DNA from: Clostridiales bacterium UBA4706
GTDB lineage: Bacteria > Bacillota > Clostridia > Oscillospirales > Oscillospiraceae
DNA: 10,079 nucleotides
Reading direction: 5' to 3'
NCBI GenBank assembly: GCA_002404605.1
Contig: DHKA01000046.1
Location: 1 to 10,079 of the forward strand
A model generated the notes under the pieces. That model did not search any database and was not told the DNA's origin. It worked only from the letters and a program-made list of their open reading frames with translations. This document shows positions 1 through 7,337 of this stretch, in pieces (position 1 is the stretch's first letter; each line of letters begins with the position of its first letter). The position numbers and the translations under genes were made by a program.

Positions 1-36
1 CCGGCGGATCACGCTTTGAAAAAAGAATTTGATAAA

Positions 37-76
37 TTTCCCGGCCCGCCTCTGTACGTTCTGGCGGGCCGGGAAA
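37..76. terminator. Strong hairpin, probable intrinsic terminator
   Basis: Perfect inverted repeat with 14-bp arms (TTTCCCGGCCCGCC at 37-50, its complement at 63-76) and a 12-base loop. On the plus side it is followed by broken T tracts (79-82, 89-94). On the minus side it is followed by TTTATC and then TTCTTTTTTC. It lies about 70 bp beyond the stop of the LysR remnant, so it could end that minus transcript, or end a plus-strand gene lying mostly left of the window, or both. Bases 1-36 alone are too short to assign to a gene. Confidence 0.65.
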
Positions 77-146
77 GATTTTCTATGGTTTTTTCTAGGG
101 TGGTAAATTATGGAAATTCCATCTTTGCGGACAGGAGCTGACCGCT

Positions 147-614
147 TTATGCCAGCCTCTGCTGCATATAGCTAAGCAGCGTCTGAGCCACGACGGAATT
201 TGTCGCGCGCGCGAACGCCAGTCCGATCGTCCGGCAGCTCGGCGGCGAGACCGTGCGAAAAGGCATCCATTACAAGCTGTTGAGATATCGTCACGCCGAG
301 CGAGGCACGCACGAACGCCATGATGAGCGTATCGTCCCCTCCACGCGGTGATTGATCTCGAACGCCGCCTGCCGCAGCTTGCCCTTCTGGTTGACCATCT
401 CTCGGATGTACGGCAGCAGCCGGTAGCCGTTGTCCGTCGGGACAACACCCTTCTTCCCGCGCACGAAGAGCTGCACGTCCAGCTCTTCCTCCAGTCCCGC
501 CATCATCTGGCTGATGGCCGACTGCGTATAGCTCAGCACCTCCGCTGCGGCGGAAAAGCTGCCCGTTTCGCACACCTTCAAAAAAATCTCGTACCGGTCC
601 TTGATCTCTTTCAT
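147..614 (-). pseudogene. LysR-type transcriptional regulator, internally deleted and frameshifted
   Basis: The start ATG at 614 opens a typical LysR N-terminus. Residues 1-60 form the winged helix-turn-helix (FLKVCETGSFSAAAEVL, then SYTQSAISQMMAGLEEELDV, then LFVRGKKGVVPTDNG), and the linker helix runs to about residue 93 (RQAAFEINHRVEG). The frame then breaks near 334-341 and stops at 291-293, giving a 107-residue product. The next frame carries the end of a LysR effector domain (DDTLIMAFVRASLGVTISQQ and on, 336 to about 235). After a second shift near 234-240 the original frame resumes with RTIGLAFARATNSVVAQ and ends LLSYMQQRLA with a TAA at 147-149. Only about 155 codons are recoverable, against about 290-300 for the family, so roughly 130-145 codons of the effector domain are gone. 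It is divergent from the symporter gene, which it may once have controlled. A short HTH-only protein could still be made. An assembly error could explain one single-base shift but not the missing block. Confidence 0.85.
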
Positions 615-636
615 AGTCACATATCCATTAAAAAAT

Positions 637-648
637 ACTATATATAGT
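637..648. promoter_or_regulatory. AT-rich perfect palindrome in divergent intergenic region
   Basis: ACTATATATAGT is self-complementary over all 12 bases. It lies 23 bp upstream of the LysR remnant start and about 50-90 bp upstream of the symporter starts. It could supply a -10-like TATATA element for the minus-strand regulator gene or act as a binding site. No matching -35 element is convincing, so only the palindrome itself is certain. Confidence 0.4.
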
Positions 649-658
649 CTCAAAAACA

Positions 659-692
659 TTTGGTTTACTGATACTACACCATATCATATGGT
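659..692 (+). promoter_or_regulatory. Candidate sigma-A-type promoter for the symporter gene
   Basis: Two weak overlapping readings are possible: TTTGGT (659-664) with a 17-base spacer and TATCAT (682-687), or TTTACT (664-669) with a 17-base spacer and TATGGT (687-692). Either would start RNA at about 694-700, leaving almost no leader before the ATG at 701 but a normal leader of about 30 bases before the ATG at 729. Neither -35 box is close to TTGACA, so this is a tentative call. Confidence 0.35.
678..692. promoter_or_regulatory. Palindromic operator candidate upstream of the symporter gene
   Basis: ACCATAT C ATATGGT is a perfect inverted repeat with 7-bp arms around one central base. It overlaps both candidate -10 elements of the symporter promoter and sits in the divergent region shared with the LysR gene. 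LysR proteins bind interrupted dyads of the T-N11-A type, which this sequence can satisfy. Assignment to that regulator is inference from position alone. Confidence 0.45.
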
Positions 693-700
693 ATGGTCTC

Positions 701-2119
701 ATGGCAACCAAAAGAGGAGAGATCGATCATGGAAAAAAGAGAAGTCATTTTTCGGGACAGGCGGGCTTTGTTCTCGCCGCGGCGGGGAGCGCCGTGGGCA
801 TGGGAAATCTCTGGCGGTTCCCGTATCTCTCCGCGAAGAACGGAGGCGGGCTGTTCATTCTCATCTATATCGTGCTCGTGCTGACGTTCGGCTTTACGCT
901 GCTCACATCCGACATTGCCATCGGCCGCCGGACGAAGAAGAGTGTCATCGGCGCATATGCGGAGATGCACCCGAAGTGGAAGTTTCTCGGCGTGCTGACG
1001 TTTCTCGTGCCGGTCATCATTATGACGTACTACGCTGTGATCGGCGGCTGGATCACGAAATACGCCGTCGTATATCTCACCGGGCAATCCGCCGCCGCAG
1101 CGGAGGATGGCTTCTTTATGGACTTCATCACCTCACCAGTCTCGGCGGCGGTGTTTGCTCTGCTCTTCATGGGCGTGACAGCGTTCATCGTCTATAACGG
1201 CGTCGAAAAGGGCATCGAGCGCGTGTCGCGCTGGATGATGCCGGTGTTGTTCGTGCTCATCGTCGCGGGCGCCGTCTACTCGCTGACGCTGCGCCATACC
1301 GACGGTGCCGGGACGGTGCGCACCGGCATGGAGGGCTTTCTCTACTATCTCACGCCGCACATCGAGGGTCTGACCGTACGCCGGTTTTTGCAGATCCTGC
1401 TCGACGCGATGAGCCAGCTGTTCTTCTCGCTGAGCGTTTCGATGGGCATAACGATCACCTACGGCTCATATGTGAAGCCGGACGTCGATCTCAATCGCGC
1501 CGTCGGCCAGATCGAGTTTTTCGATACGGCCGTCGCGTTGATCGCCGGGATGATGATCGTCCCCGCGGTGTACGTTTTCTCCGGCACGGAGGGCATGAGC
1601 GCCGGACCGGGGCTGATGTTCGTTTCGCTCCCGAAAGTCTTCGCCGCCATGGGCAAGGCCGGAACGGTAGTGGGCGTACTGTTCTTCGTCGCGGCGATCT
1701 TTGCAACGCTCACCTCCTGCATCTCGGTGCTCGAATCCATCACCGCCAACTGCATGGACATCTTCCACGCGCCACGAAAGAAAACCGTCGGCGTGCTCTC
1801 GGTGATCTATCTCGCGGCGTCGGCAGTCATTGCGCTCGGCTACAGCGTGTTTTACTGCGAGATTTCTCTGCCAAACGGCTCGGTCGGGCAGCTGCTCGAT
1901 CTCATGGACTATGTGAGCAACAGCGTTATGATGCCGTTCATCGCGCTTCTCTCCGCACTGCTCATCGGCTGGGTCAAGTCCCCGGACTACGTGATCGAAG
2001 AGGTCGAGAGCAGCGGCGCGGCGTTCCGCCGCAAGCGGCTGTACGCGGTCATGGTACGCTTCGTTGTGCCGGTAATGATGCTCATTCTCTTCCTCCAGTC
2101 CACCGGCATCATGGCATAA
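701..2119 (+). CDS. Sodium-dependent symporter, NSS/SNF family (probable amino acid transporter)
   Basis: A 472-residue polytopic membrane protein, close to the usual 440-510 for bacterial members. It would use the sodium gradient to import an amino acid or related compound; the substrate cannot be read from the sequence. Family marks in order: the unwound TM1 with the sodium and substrate site (SGQAGFVLAAAGSAVGMGN, then LWRFPY, residues 18-42), NGGG at 47-50, TM6 (SQLFFSLSVSMGITITYGSY, 238-257) and TM8 (AAIFATLTSCISVLESITA, 331-349). About 11 membrane segments are visible, ending with VVPVMMLILFL near the C-terminus, as in Tyt1-like bacterial members. The 701 start is the only in-frame ATG before TM1 but lacks a ribosome binding site; the well-served ATG at 729 is out of frame across an A6 run. 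The gene may therefore start at 701, be restored by slippage, be switched off by a one-base loss, or contain a sequencing error. It diverges from the LysR remnant and stands alone as a transcription unit. Confidence 0.88.
   Translation: MATKRGEIDHGKKRSHFSGQAGFVLAAAGSAVGMGNLWRFPYLSAKNGGGLFILIYIVLVLTFGFTLLTSDIAIGRRTKKSVIGAYAEMHPKWKFLGVLTFLVPVIIMTYYAVIGGWITKYAVVYLTGQSAAAAEDGFFMDFITSPVSAAVFALLFMGVTAFIVYNGVEKGIERVSRWMMPVLFVLIVAGAVYSLTLRHTDGAGTVRTGMEGFLYYLTPHIEGLTVRRFLQILLDAMSQLFFSLSVSMGITITYGSYVKPDVDLNRAVGQIEFFDTAVALIAGMMIVPAVYVFSGTEGMSAGPGLMFVSLPKVFAAMGKAGTVVGVLFFVAAIFATLTSCISVLESITANCMDIFHAPRKKTVGVLSVIYLAASAVIALGYSVFYCEISLPNGSVGQLLDLMDYVSNSVMMPFIALLSALLIGWVKSPDYVIEEVESSGAAFRRKRLYAVMVRFVVPVMMLILFLQSTGIMA
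713..719 (+). promoter_or_regulatory. Strong ribosome binding site pointing to the ATG at 729
   Basis: AGAGGAG is a near-ideal Shine-Dalgarno sequence whose end lies 9 bases before an ATG at 729-731. That ATG opens a frame (MEKREVIFRDRR) different from the symporter frame. The ATG at 701, which is in the symporter frame, has no comparable site upstream. One extra A in the A6 run at 733-738 would join the 729 start to the symporter frame as MEKKRSHFSGQ, the usual length of N-terminus for this family. Confidence 0.6.
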
Positions 2120-2152
2120 ACTCCCTGCAATAATCAAAGTAAACGTAAAGGA

Positions 2153-2184
2153 AAAGGCCCTGCATCCGCGGATGCAGGGCCTTT
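2153..2184. terminator. Perfect 32-bp palindrome, terminator between convergent genes
   Basis: AAAGGCCCTGCATCC (2153-2167) is mirrored exactly by 2170-2184 around a central GC. It lies 33 bp after the symporter stop and 54 bp beyond the end of the convergent sugar operon. On the minus strand it is followed by TTTTCCTTTACGTTT, a usable U-rich tail. On the plus strand the tail is only TTTCT. It probably serves mainly the sugar operon and may act in both directions. Confidence 0.75.
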
Positions 2185-2226
2185 CTGCCGGAAAAATCGC
2201 TCTGCGGAGGAAACAAACGAGAGCGG

Positions 2227-2252
2227 GGACGGTGCCGGTCAGCTCACCGTCC
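2227..2252 (-). repeat. Small hairpin overlapping the alpha-glucosidase stop codon
   Basis: GGACGGTG (2227-2234) pairs with CACCGTCC (2245-2252) across a 10-base loop that contains the TGA stop of the alpha-glucosidase gene (2239-2241). On the minus strand it is followed by a mixed pyrimidine stretch with no clean T run, so it is a weak terminator at best. It could be a 3'-end stabilising structure or chance in GC-rich DNA. Confidence 0.35.
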
Positions 2253-3846
2253 GGATCACTGCCGCGCCGTAAGGCGGCAGCGTATCGGTAAACTCGCAGT
2301 TTTGGAGAACGGTCTCGCCGCAAAGTTTGGGTGCGGCGCATTCCGCGCGGCTCAGATTGCAGACGACCGTATACGTCTCCCCCTCCCCGCTGCGCTCGTA
2401 GGCGAACAGCTGCTTGTGTTCCGGATAAAGCATGGTGAAGCTGCCGCCGCGGAGCGCCGGGGCGGAATTCCGCAGGCGGATAAGTTTTCTATAGAAATGG
2501 AGCACGGAGTTTTCATCCCGGCTCTCCGCTTCGGCGTTGATCTCCGGGTAATTGGGATTGACGGCGATCCATGGCTCGGCAGAGCTGAACCCGGCGTTTT
2601 TCTCTGCGCTCCACTGCATCGGTGTGCGGGCATTGTCCCGTCCCTTCGCCCGAATACCGCGCCATGCCCACGCCTTATCCGTGCTCTGGTGCAGCAGGTT
2701 GAGACTTTCCACATCGCGCAGCTGCTCTTCCCTTCCGAACGGGAAGTTCGTCATCCCCAGCTCCTCGCCCTGATAGATAAATGGTGTGCCGCGGAGCAGA
2801 TACATAGCCGCGGCAAGGCACTTGCTGCTCCGGACGCGCAGTTCTTCATTCTCCGTACAGCCAAAGCGCGAGACGGCGCGCGGCTGGTCGTGGTTGCCCC
2901 AGAAGAGCGTGTTCCAGTCGAGCGTCTTCTGCCATCGGGCAACGATCTCTTTGAATTTCATAAGGTCAAACGCTCGGAGATCCCATTTGCTTTCGCCGCC
3001 GTCCACGTCCATCAGGTCAAACTGGAAGATCATATCGAGCTCCTGCCCGTCGCCGACGAGGGAGGCGGCGTTTTCCGCCGTTGCGAACGTCGCCTCGCCG
3101 ACACACATACAATCGCGGTCTGCAAAGCAGGCCTTTCGCATCTCGCGGAGGTGCTCGCGGAGCCGCGGCTGCATGGCGAAGTATTCCGGGCTGAAGGCAT
3201 AAGGTCTGCCCGTACCGTCCGGAAGCATTGGGTCTTTCGCAAGGCAGGTGATCACGTCCATGCGGAACCCATCGACGCCCTTATCAAGCCAGCGGTTGAT
3301 CATGCCGTAAATTTCGCGGCGCAATTCCGGATTTTCCCAGTTGAGATCGGGCTGTTTTTCGGAGAACAGGTGCAGATACCACTGCCCGCTCTCCGCATCG
3401 AAGCTCCACGCAGACGGTGTAAAGAAGCTCGCCCAGTTGTTGGGTTCCCGCCCGTTTTTCCCGTCGCGCCAGAGATAATAATCCCGGTACGGGCTTTCCT
3501 TTCCCTTTCGGGATTCGATGAACCATGTGTGCTCATCGGAGGTATGGTTTACCACGAGATCCATGATGAGCTTAATGTCGCGCCGGTGCATCTCTTCGAG
3601 CAGCCGGTCAAAGTCCTCCATGGTGCCGAATTCCGCCATGATTTTCCCGTAATCGCGGATATCGTAGCCCATATCGGCGTTCGGGGAATCGTACACGGGG
3701 CAAAGCCACACCGCGCCGATCCCCAGCTCCTTCAGATAGTCGAGACGCGAAAGGATGCCGGGGATGTCGCCGATGCCGTCGCCGTTGGAGTCCTGAAAGC
3801 TGCACGGGTAGATCTGGTAAAATACCCGTTCCTTCCACCACTGCAT
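2239..3846 (-). CDS. Alpha-glucosidase, oligo-1,6-glucosidase type (GH13)
   Basis: A 535-residue cytoplasmic enzyme without signal peptide, normal for oligo-1,6-glucosidases and related exo-acting GH13 enzymes. It should release glucose from the non-reducing ends of imported oligosaccharides. The start ATG at 3846 gives the typical MQWWKERVFYQIYP opening and has a GAGGGAGA ribosome binding site; an earlier in-frame ATG would only add 30 atypical residues overlapping the upstream gene. Visible motifs: calcium loop DSNGDGIGD (19-27), DLVVNH (96-101), QPDLNW (165-170), GFRMDV with nucleophile Asp197, GEA with acid/base Glu251, and NHD with Asp320. The residue after the nucleophile is Val198; in this family valine there is associated with alpha-1,6 specificity, while Ala, Thr or Gly goes with alpha-1,4. 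That makes isomaltose, panose or dextran ends likely substrates. It is the last gene of the operon, 10 bases after the neopullulanase stop, whose TGA lies beside its ribosome binding site, so translational coupling is likely. Confidence 0.93.
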   Translation of the reverse strand: MQWWKERVFYQIYPCSFQDSNGDGIGDIPGILSRLDYLKELGIGAVWLCPVYDSPNADMGYDIRDYGKIMAEFGTMEDFDRLLEEMHRRDIKLIMDLVVNHTSDEHTWFIESRKGKESPYRDYYLWRDGKNGREPNNWASFFTPSAWSFDAESGQWYLHLFSEKQPDLNWENPELRREIYGMINRWLDKGVDGFRMDVITCLAKDPMLPDGTGRPYAFSPEYFAMQPRLREHLREMRKACFADRDCMCVGEATFATAENAASLVGDGQELDMIFQFDLMDVDGGESKWDLRAFDLMKFKEIVARWQKTLDWNTLFWGNHDQPRAVSRFGCTENEELRVRSSKCLAAAMYLLRGTPFIYQGEELGMTNFPFGREEQLRDVESLNLLHQSTDKAWAWRGIRAKGRDNARTPMQWSAEKNAGFSSAEPWIAVNPNYPEINAEAESRDENSVLHFYRKLIRLRNSAPALRGGSFTMLYPEHKQLFAYERSGEGETYTVVCNLSRAECAAPKLCGETVLQNCEFTDTLPPYGAAVIRTVS

Positions 3847-3856
3847 AGGATCTCCC

Positions 3857-5563
3857 TCACCCCCTTTCAAAGAGCGCATACCCTCGGGAAAGCTGCGCAT
3901 CGCCGAAGCGAAGGCGCATGCCGTCCGGGACGGCAAAGTGTTTTTTCCCGCCGGGTTCCGCTATATACACCGTATAATCCCCGCCGGAGAACGTGAGACA
4001 AAGAACCCCGTCCTGCACGCGCATTTCTGTGACGTTCATTTCTCCCCGATGCTCCTTTTTGAAGCGGATCATGGAAATGTACAGAGCTTTTATCTCGTCG
4101 TTCTGCTCTTTCCACGCCATCGCGCCGCGGTTTGCCGGATCCTCGCCGCCGGACATACCGAGCTCGTCGCCATAATATATGCTCACCGCGCCGCCGAGGA
4201 GCATCTGCAAAAAGAGTGCGGCAGCAAACCGGTCCGTATCCCCGCCGCAGACGGTGAGCGGCCGCGGAATATCGTGGTTGCCGCAGAACGCGAACTGTCT
4301 CGGCCGGACACAGTCCGGGGCGGAGAGATAGACATCCTTTATCCTTTCGGCGAAGGTCTCCACGCCGTCCGTGTGCTTCATGGCAAAATCGCGGATCGCA
4401 AAATACAGCGGGTAGTCCATCGCGCCGTCAAACACCCCGGCACGAAGCCACGCCGTACTCTTCTGCCATATTTCACCGATGATGTACGCCTCCGGATTTG
4501 CCTCGCGGATACGCTTTTTAAAATACTCCAGGAAACGGAAACTGACCTCGTCCGGTACGTCCAGCCGCCAGGCGTCAATGCCGTATTTCCGTGTCCATTC
4601 CGCGGCGGTTCCGATGAGATGATCCTGCACCGCGGGGTTTTCGGTGTTCCATTTCGGCATATCCGCGGCGAAGGCAAAGCTTTCAAAAGGCTTTTCCCCG
4701 CGCATAACGTCCGCCGTCAGCTCCTTTGATGTTTTGCCGCGCAGCGCCTCCATGCTGACACCGCAGAACCAGTCAAAGTACGCGGATTTCTCTCCGTTTT
4801 TCAAAACGTCCTGCCAGAACGGATGCTGCCAGGAGGCGTGATTGTAAACGCCGTCGAGCATGACGCGCATACCGTTTTCGTGCAGCTCGTCCATGAGCGA
4901 GGCGAAATCCGCTTCCGTACCGAGCATGGGGTCGATGCGTGCATAGTCTGCGGTATCGTACCGGTGATTGGACGGGCTTTGAAAAATCGGATTCAAATAA
5001 ACGCCCTGCACGCCGAGCGATTTGAGATACGGGATATGCTTTTCGATCCCCCGGAGCGTCCCGCCGAAGCGGTTATCCCGCGTCGGGACAAACGCCTCCG
5101 TGCTTTCATCGCCCCGGCTGAACCGGTCGGGAAATATCTGATACCATACGGTATCGCACGCCCAGGCGGGCGCGGCGTAGTGCTCCGCCGGGTACACATA
5201 CGGCACCTGAAACGCTCGAAGGAACTCTTCCGAAAGCGGCTCCGTGACCCCGGTTTCAGAGAGAAACACCGTTTCCCCGTTTTCCAGAACGATCTCGAAA
5301 TGATACCGGAGCTTTCGCGTCTCCATTTCAAGGGTGACCGAATAGAACGTGTCGCCCAGAAGTGTCTTTTTGTCCTTGACCGGCAACGTGTGGAGGTTGG
5401 GCCGCCGCCTGTCCCCATTCAAAAACCAGAACGGGTCGCCGAACACAACGTTTATCGACCGTACCGGTTCGTTGCAGCGAAGACGGAGCGTGCAGGTGCT
5501 CCCGGCAACGAACTGCCACGGGTAGTCCGCGCGATGCTCCATGGAATAGTGTAAGAGCCGCAT
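3857..5563 (-). CDS. Neopullulanase / cyclomaltodextrinase / maltogenic amylase (GH13_20-like)
   Basis: 568 residues, the usual size of this group (about 570-590). Residues 1-120 form the N-terminal beta domain (CBM34-like, with the FGDPFWF stretch at 41-47) that in relatives helps dimerise and shape the active site. The catalytic barrel begins near WYQIFPDRF (140-148). Motifs: LDGVYNH (236-242), MPKWNTENP (302-310), WRLDVPDE with nucleophile Asp335, IIGEIW with acid/base Glu364, and GNHDIPR with Asp431. No signal peptide is present, so it acts in the cytoplasm on imported cyclodextrins, maltodextrins or pullulan fragments. The three named activities cannot be told apart from sequence alone. 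The start at 5563 has AAAGGAT eight bases upstream, located in the end of the MalG-type permease gene, which stops only 4 bases before. The next gene is the alpha-glucosidase, which would finish off the products. Confidence 0.92.
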   Translation of the reverse strand: MRLLHYSMEHRADYPWQFVAGSTCTLRLRCNEPVRSINVVFGDPFWFLNGDRRRPNLHTLPVKDKKTLLGDTFYSVTLEMETRKLRYHFEIVLENGETVFLSETGVTEPLSEEFLRAFQVPYVYPAEHYAAPAWACDTVWYQIFPDRFSRGDESTEAFVPTRDNRFGGTLRGIEKHIPYLKSLGVQGVYLNPIFQSPSNHRYDTADYARIDPMLGTEADFASLMDELHENGMRVMLDGVYNHASWQHPFWQDVLKNGEKSAYFDWFCGVSMEALRGKTSKELTADVMRGEKPFESFAFAADMPKWNTENPAVQDHLIGTAAEWTRKYGIDAWRLDVPDEVSFRFLEYFKKRIREANPEAYIIGEIWQKSTAWLRAGVFDGAMDYPLYFAIRDFAMKHTDGVETFAERIKDVYLSAPDCVRPRQFAFCGNHDIPRPLTVCGGDTDRFAAALFLQMLLGGAVSIYYGDELGMSGGEDPANRGAMAWKEQNDEIKALYISMIRFKKEHRGEMNVTEMRVQDGVLCLTFSGGDYTVYIAEPGGKKHFAVPDGMRLRFGDAQLSRGYALFERG

Positions 5564-5567
5564 AGCT

Positions 5568-6395
5568 TTATCCTTTTACCATGCCGTCCATGGCCCCGCC
5601 ATGGATGAGCTTTTTCTGCAATACGATGTAGATGAGCAGGATCGGAAGCACCGCAATGAGCGACGCCGCAAAGATCAGCCCCCAGTTATTGAGATTCTGC
5701 CCCTGAAAGAGCTTGAGTGCGATGGGAAGCGTGCGCTTGTCGGGCGTTTTGATCATCGTGAGCGCGATGAGAAACTCGTCCCACACGTTGGAATACGCGA
5801 GAATGGCGAACGTTCCGAGCGCGGGCTTGGAGAGCGGCAGGACGATCCTCCAGTAGATCTGCCAATGATTTCCGCCGTCCACAATGACAGCCTCCTCCAT
5901 CTCACGCGGGAGGCCGAGAAAGAAATTGCGGAGGAAGAACGTATTGCTCGGCACGCCGATCCCGATGTAAATCAAAAGGAGGCCGAGATAGCTGTCTACC
6001 AGCTTCAGCTCCTTCATCAAAAGGAACTGCGGGATCAGGTTCGTGACCGTCGGCACCATCATCGTAAAAAGATAAAGATAGAAAACGAACTCCCGCCCGG
6101 GGAAGGAGATGCGCGCGAACGCATACGCCCCGGCGGAGGATACGAGCATGATGATCACCGTCGCGGCGGCGGCGACGAGCAGGCTGTTGAGAAAATACCG
6201 GCTAAAATGGTTGGCGTTCCACGCCTCAACGAAGTTGCCGAAGTAGGCCGATTGAGGAAACAGGATCGGCGGATACGGCATGGAATAGCTCTGCGGCGTC
6301 ATTGCCGTCGCAAGCATGTACTGAAACGGGATCAGCGCGGCCACGGAGAAAACAATGAGTCCGATGTACGTCGGGAGCTTGGCAAGTTTTTTCAT
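5568..6395 (-). CDS. ABC sugar transporter permease, MalG type
   Basis: 275-residue inner-membrane protein of the binding-protein-dependent transport permease family, normal length for MalG-like subunits. Membrane segments are visible at about 10-30, 70-92, 105-125, 135-158, 193-213 and 240-260. The EAA loop that docks with the ATPase reads EEAVIVDGGNHWQIYWRIVL followed by P (167-187), with the conserved Gly174 and the LP pair. The C-terminus QKKLIHGGAMDGMVKG matches the usual end of this subunit. The start at 6395 is preceded by GAAAGGAG. It follows the MalF-type permease gene by 13 bases and pairs with it to form the channel. Carbohydrate specificity is inferred from the neighbouring hydrolases. 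Confidence 0.94.
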   Translation of the reverse strand: MKKLAKLPTYIGLIVFSVAALIPFQYMLATAMTPQSYSMPYPPILFPQSAYFGNFVEAWNANHFSRYFLNSLLVAAAATVIIMLVSSAGAYAFARISFPGREFVFYLYLFTMMVPTVTNLIPQFLLMKELKLVDSYLGLLLIYIGIGVPSNTFFLRNFFLGLPREMEEAVIVDGGNHWQIYWRIVLPLSKPALGTFAILAYSNVWDEFLIALTMIKTPDKRTLPIALKLFQGQNLNNWGLIFAASLIAVLPILLIYIVLQKKLIHGGAMDGMVKG

Positions 6396-6408
6396 TCCGG
6401 GGCTCCTT

Positions 6409-7314
6409 TCAGTTGATCTGGTCTTTGGACACGCGGCGCTGGATCATCGTCAGCACCAGCACGATCACGCCCATGAGCACCGACTGCGCCGCCGCGGAGC
6501 CGATGTTGTAGGCGGAAAATGCAGTGTTGTACATATAGTTCATCAGCTCGTTCGTGCTGCCGAGAGGCGCGCCCTCGGTGATCATCATAACGTGGATATA
6601 AGCGCCGAACGCGCCGATCGTAAGTACGGTCAGAAGATAGTTCGTGGTGTTGCGCACCATGGGCAGCGTCATGGAGAAAAAGCGGCGGACGCGCCCGGCG
6701 CCGTCGATCTCCGCGGCCTCGTAAACGGACGTCGGCACGCCCTGCAGCGCCGCGAGATAGATGACCATGACCCAGCCCACGCCCTTCCAGATGCCGAAAA
6801 GCCAGAGCACGAGATTGGCCGTCCACTCCCCCTGCAGCCACGCCACAGGCTTTGAGATGATGTGCAGCTTCATCAGAAAGTGGTTTACAAGTCCGCCGCT
6901 GCCGGACATGAATAAATACTTGAATATGAGCGACACGACGACCCACAAAGTGATCACCGGCAGATAGCATATGACCTTAAACGCCGTCTGGCCGCGGCGC
7001 ACAGCGTTGATGAGACTTGCAAGCACGAGACCGAGGAACATCTGCCCCGGCACTGTGACGAGCGTATAAAGAAGCGTATTGCGAAACGCCGTAAGATAGT
7101 GCCGGTCTTTCATTACATCCATATAGTTCTGCACACCGACAAAGCGCACGACCTCGTTTTTGATGACGTTGAACTCGGTAAAGCTGATCCATACGTTGCG
7201 CAGCAGCGGATAGAGAATAAAAAGCGCCATCAGCACGAAGCCCGGAAGAATGAACGGCAGGGCTTTGCCCCATTGCCGCCCTCCCCGGCGGAGTTGGTCG
7301 ATTCGGCGGTCCAT
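6409..7314 (-). CDS. ABC sugar transporter permease, MalF type
   Basis: 301-residue inner-membrane permease, the short MalF form usual in Gram-positive sugar systems (UgpA/LacF-like). Six membrane segments are visible, beginning with LPFILPGFVLMALFILYPLL (19-38) and ending with SVLMGVIVLVLTMIQ (278-292). The EAA loop for ATPase contact is YEAAEIDGAGRVRRFFSMTL followed by P (198-218). The start at 7314 has GGGGGAGGGTGATCCG directly upstream, a good ribosome binding site. The gene lies 85 bases after the binding-protein gene, with a strong hairpin in that gap, and 13 bases before the second permease. The two permeases and the lipoprotein would form the uptake complex; no ATPase gene is present in the window. 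Confidence 0.94.
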   Translation of the reverse strand: MDRRIDQLRRGGRQWGKALPFILPGFVLMALFILYPLLRNVWISFTEFNVIKNEVVRFVGVQNYMDVMKDRHYLTAFRNTLLYTLVTVPGQMFLGLVLASLINAVRRGQTAFKVICYLPVITLWVVVSLIFKYLFMSGSGGLVNHFLMKLHIISKPVAWLQGEWTANLVLWLFGIWKGVGWVMVIYLAALQGVPTSVYEAAEIDGAGRVRRFFSMTLPMVRNTTNYLLTVLTIGAFGAYIHVMMITEGAPLGSTNELMNYMYNTAFSAYNIGSAAAQSVLMGVIVLVLTMIQRRVSKDQIN

Positions 7315-7337
7315 CGGATCACCCTCCCCCTGATCTG

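Noticed and set aside
110..122. Small palindrome ATGGAA-A-TTCCAT after the LysR remnant
   Set aside because: Six-base arms with no associated promoter or gene start; likely chance.
1..138. Plus-strand frame open from the left edge to a TGA at 136-138
   Set aside because: It runs through a perfect 14-bp-arm hairpin and then AT-rich DNA, and shows no recognisable protein; other frames also stop plausibly at 17-19 and 30-32, so no upstream gene end can be chosen.
2302..3996. Long plus-strand open frame (564 codons) opposite the alpha-glucosidase gene
   Set aside because: It is antisense to a clear GH13 gene with all catalytic motifs, has no recognisable domain and has an Arg/His/Ala-rich composition typical of antisense reading in GC-rich genes.
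4842..4850. TTGTAAACG inside the neopullulanase gene, resembling half of the LacI operator
   Set aside because: Only one half-site is present, the mirror arm is missing, and the bases are accounted for by coding sequence.
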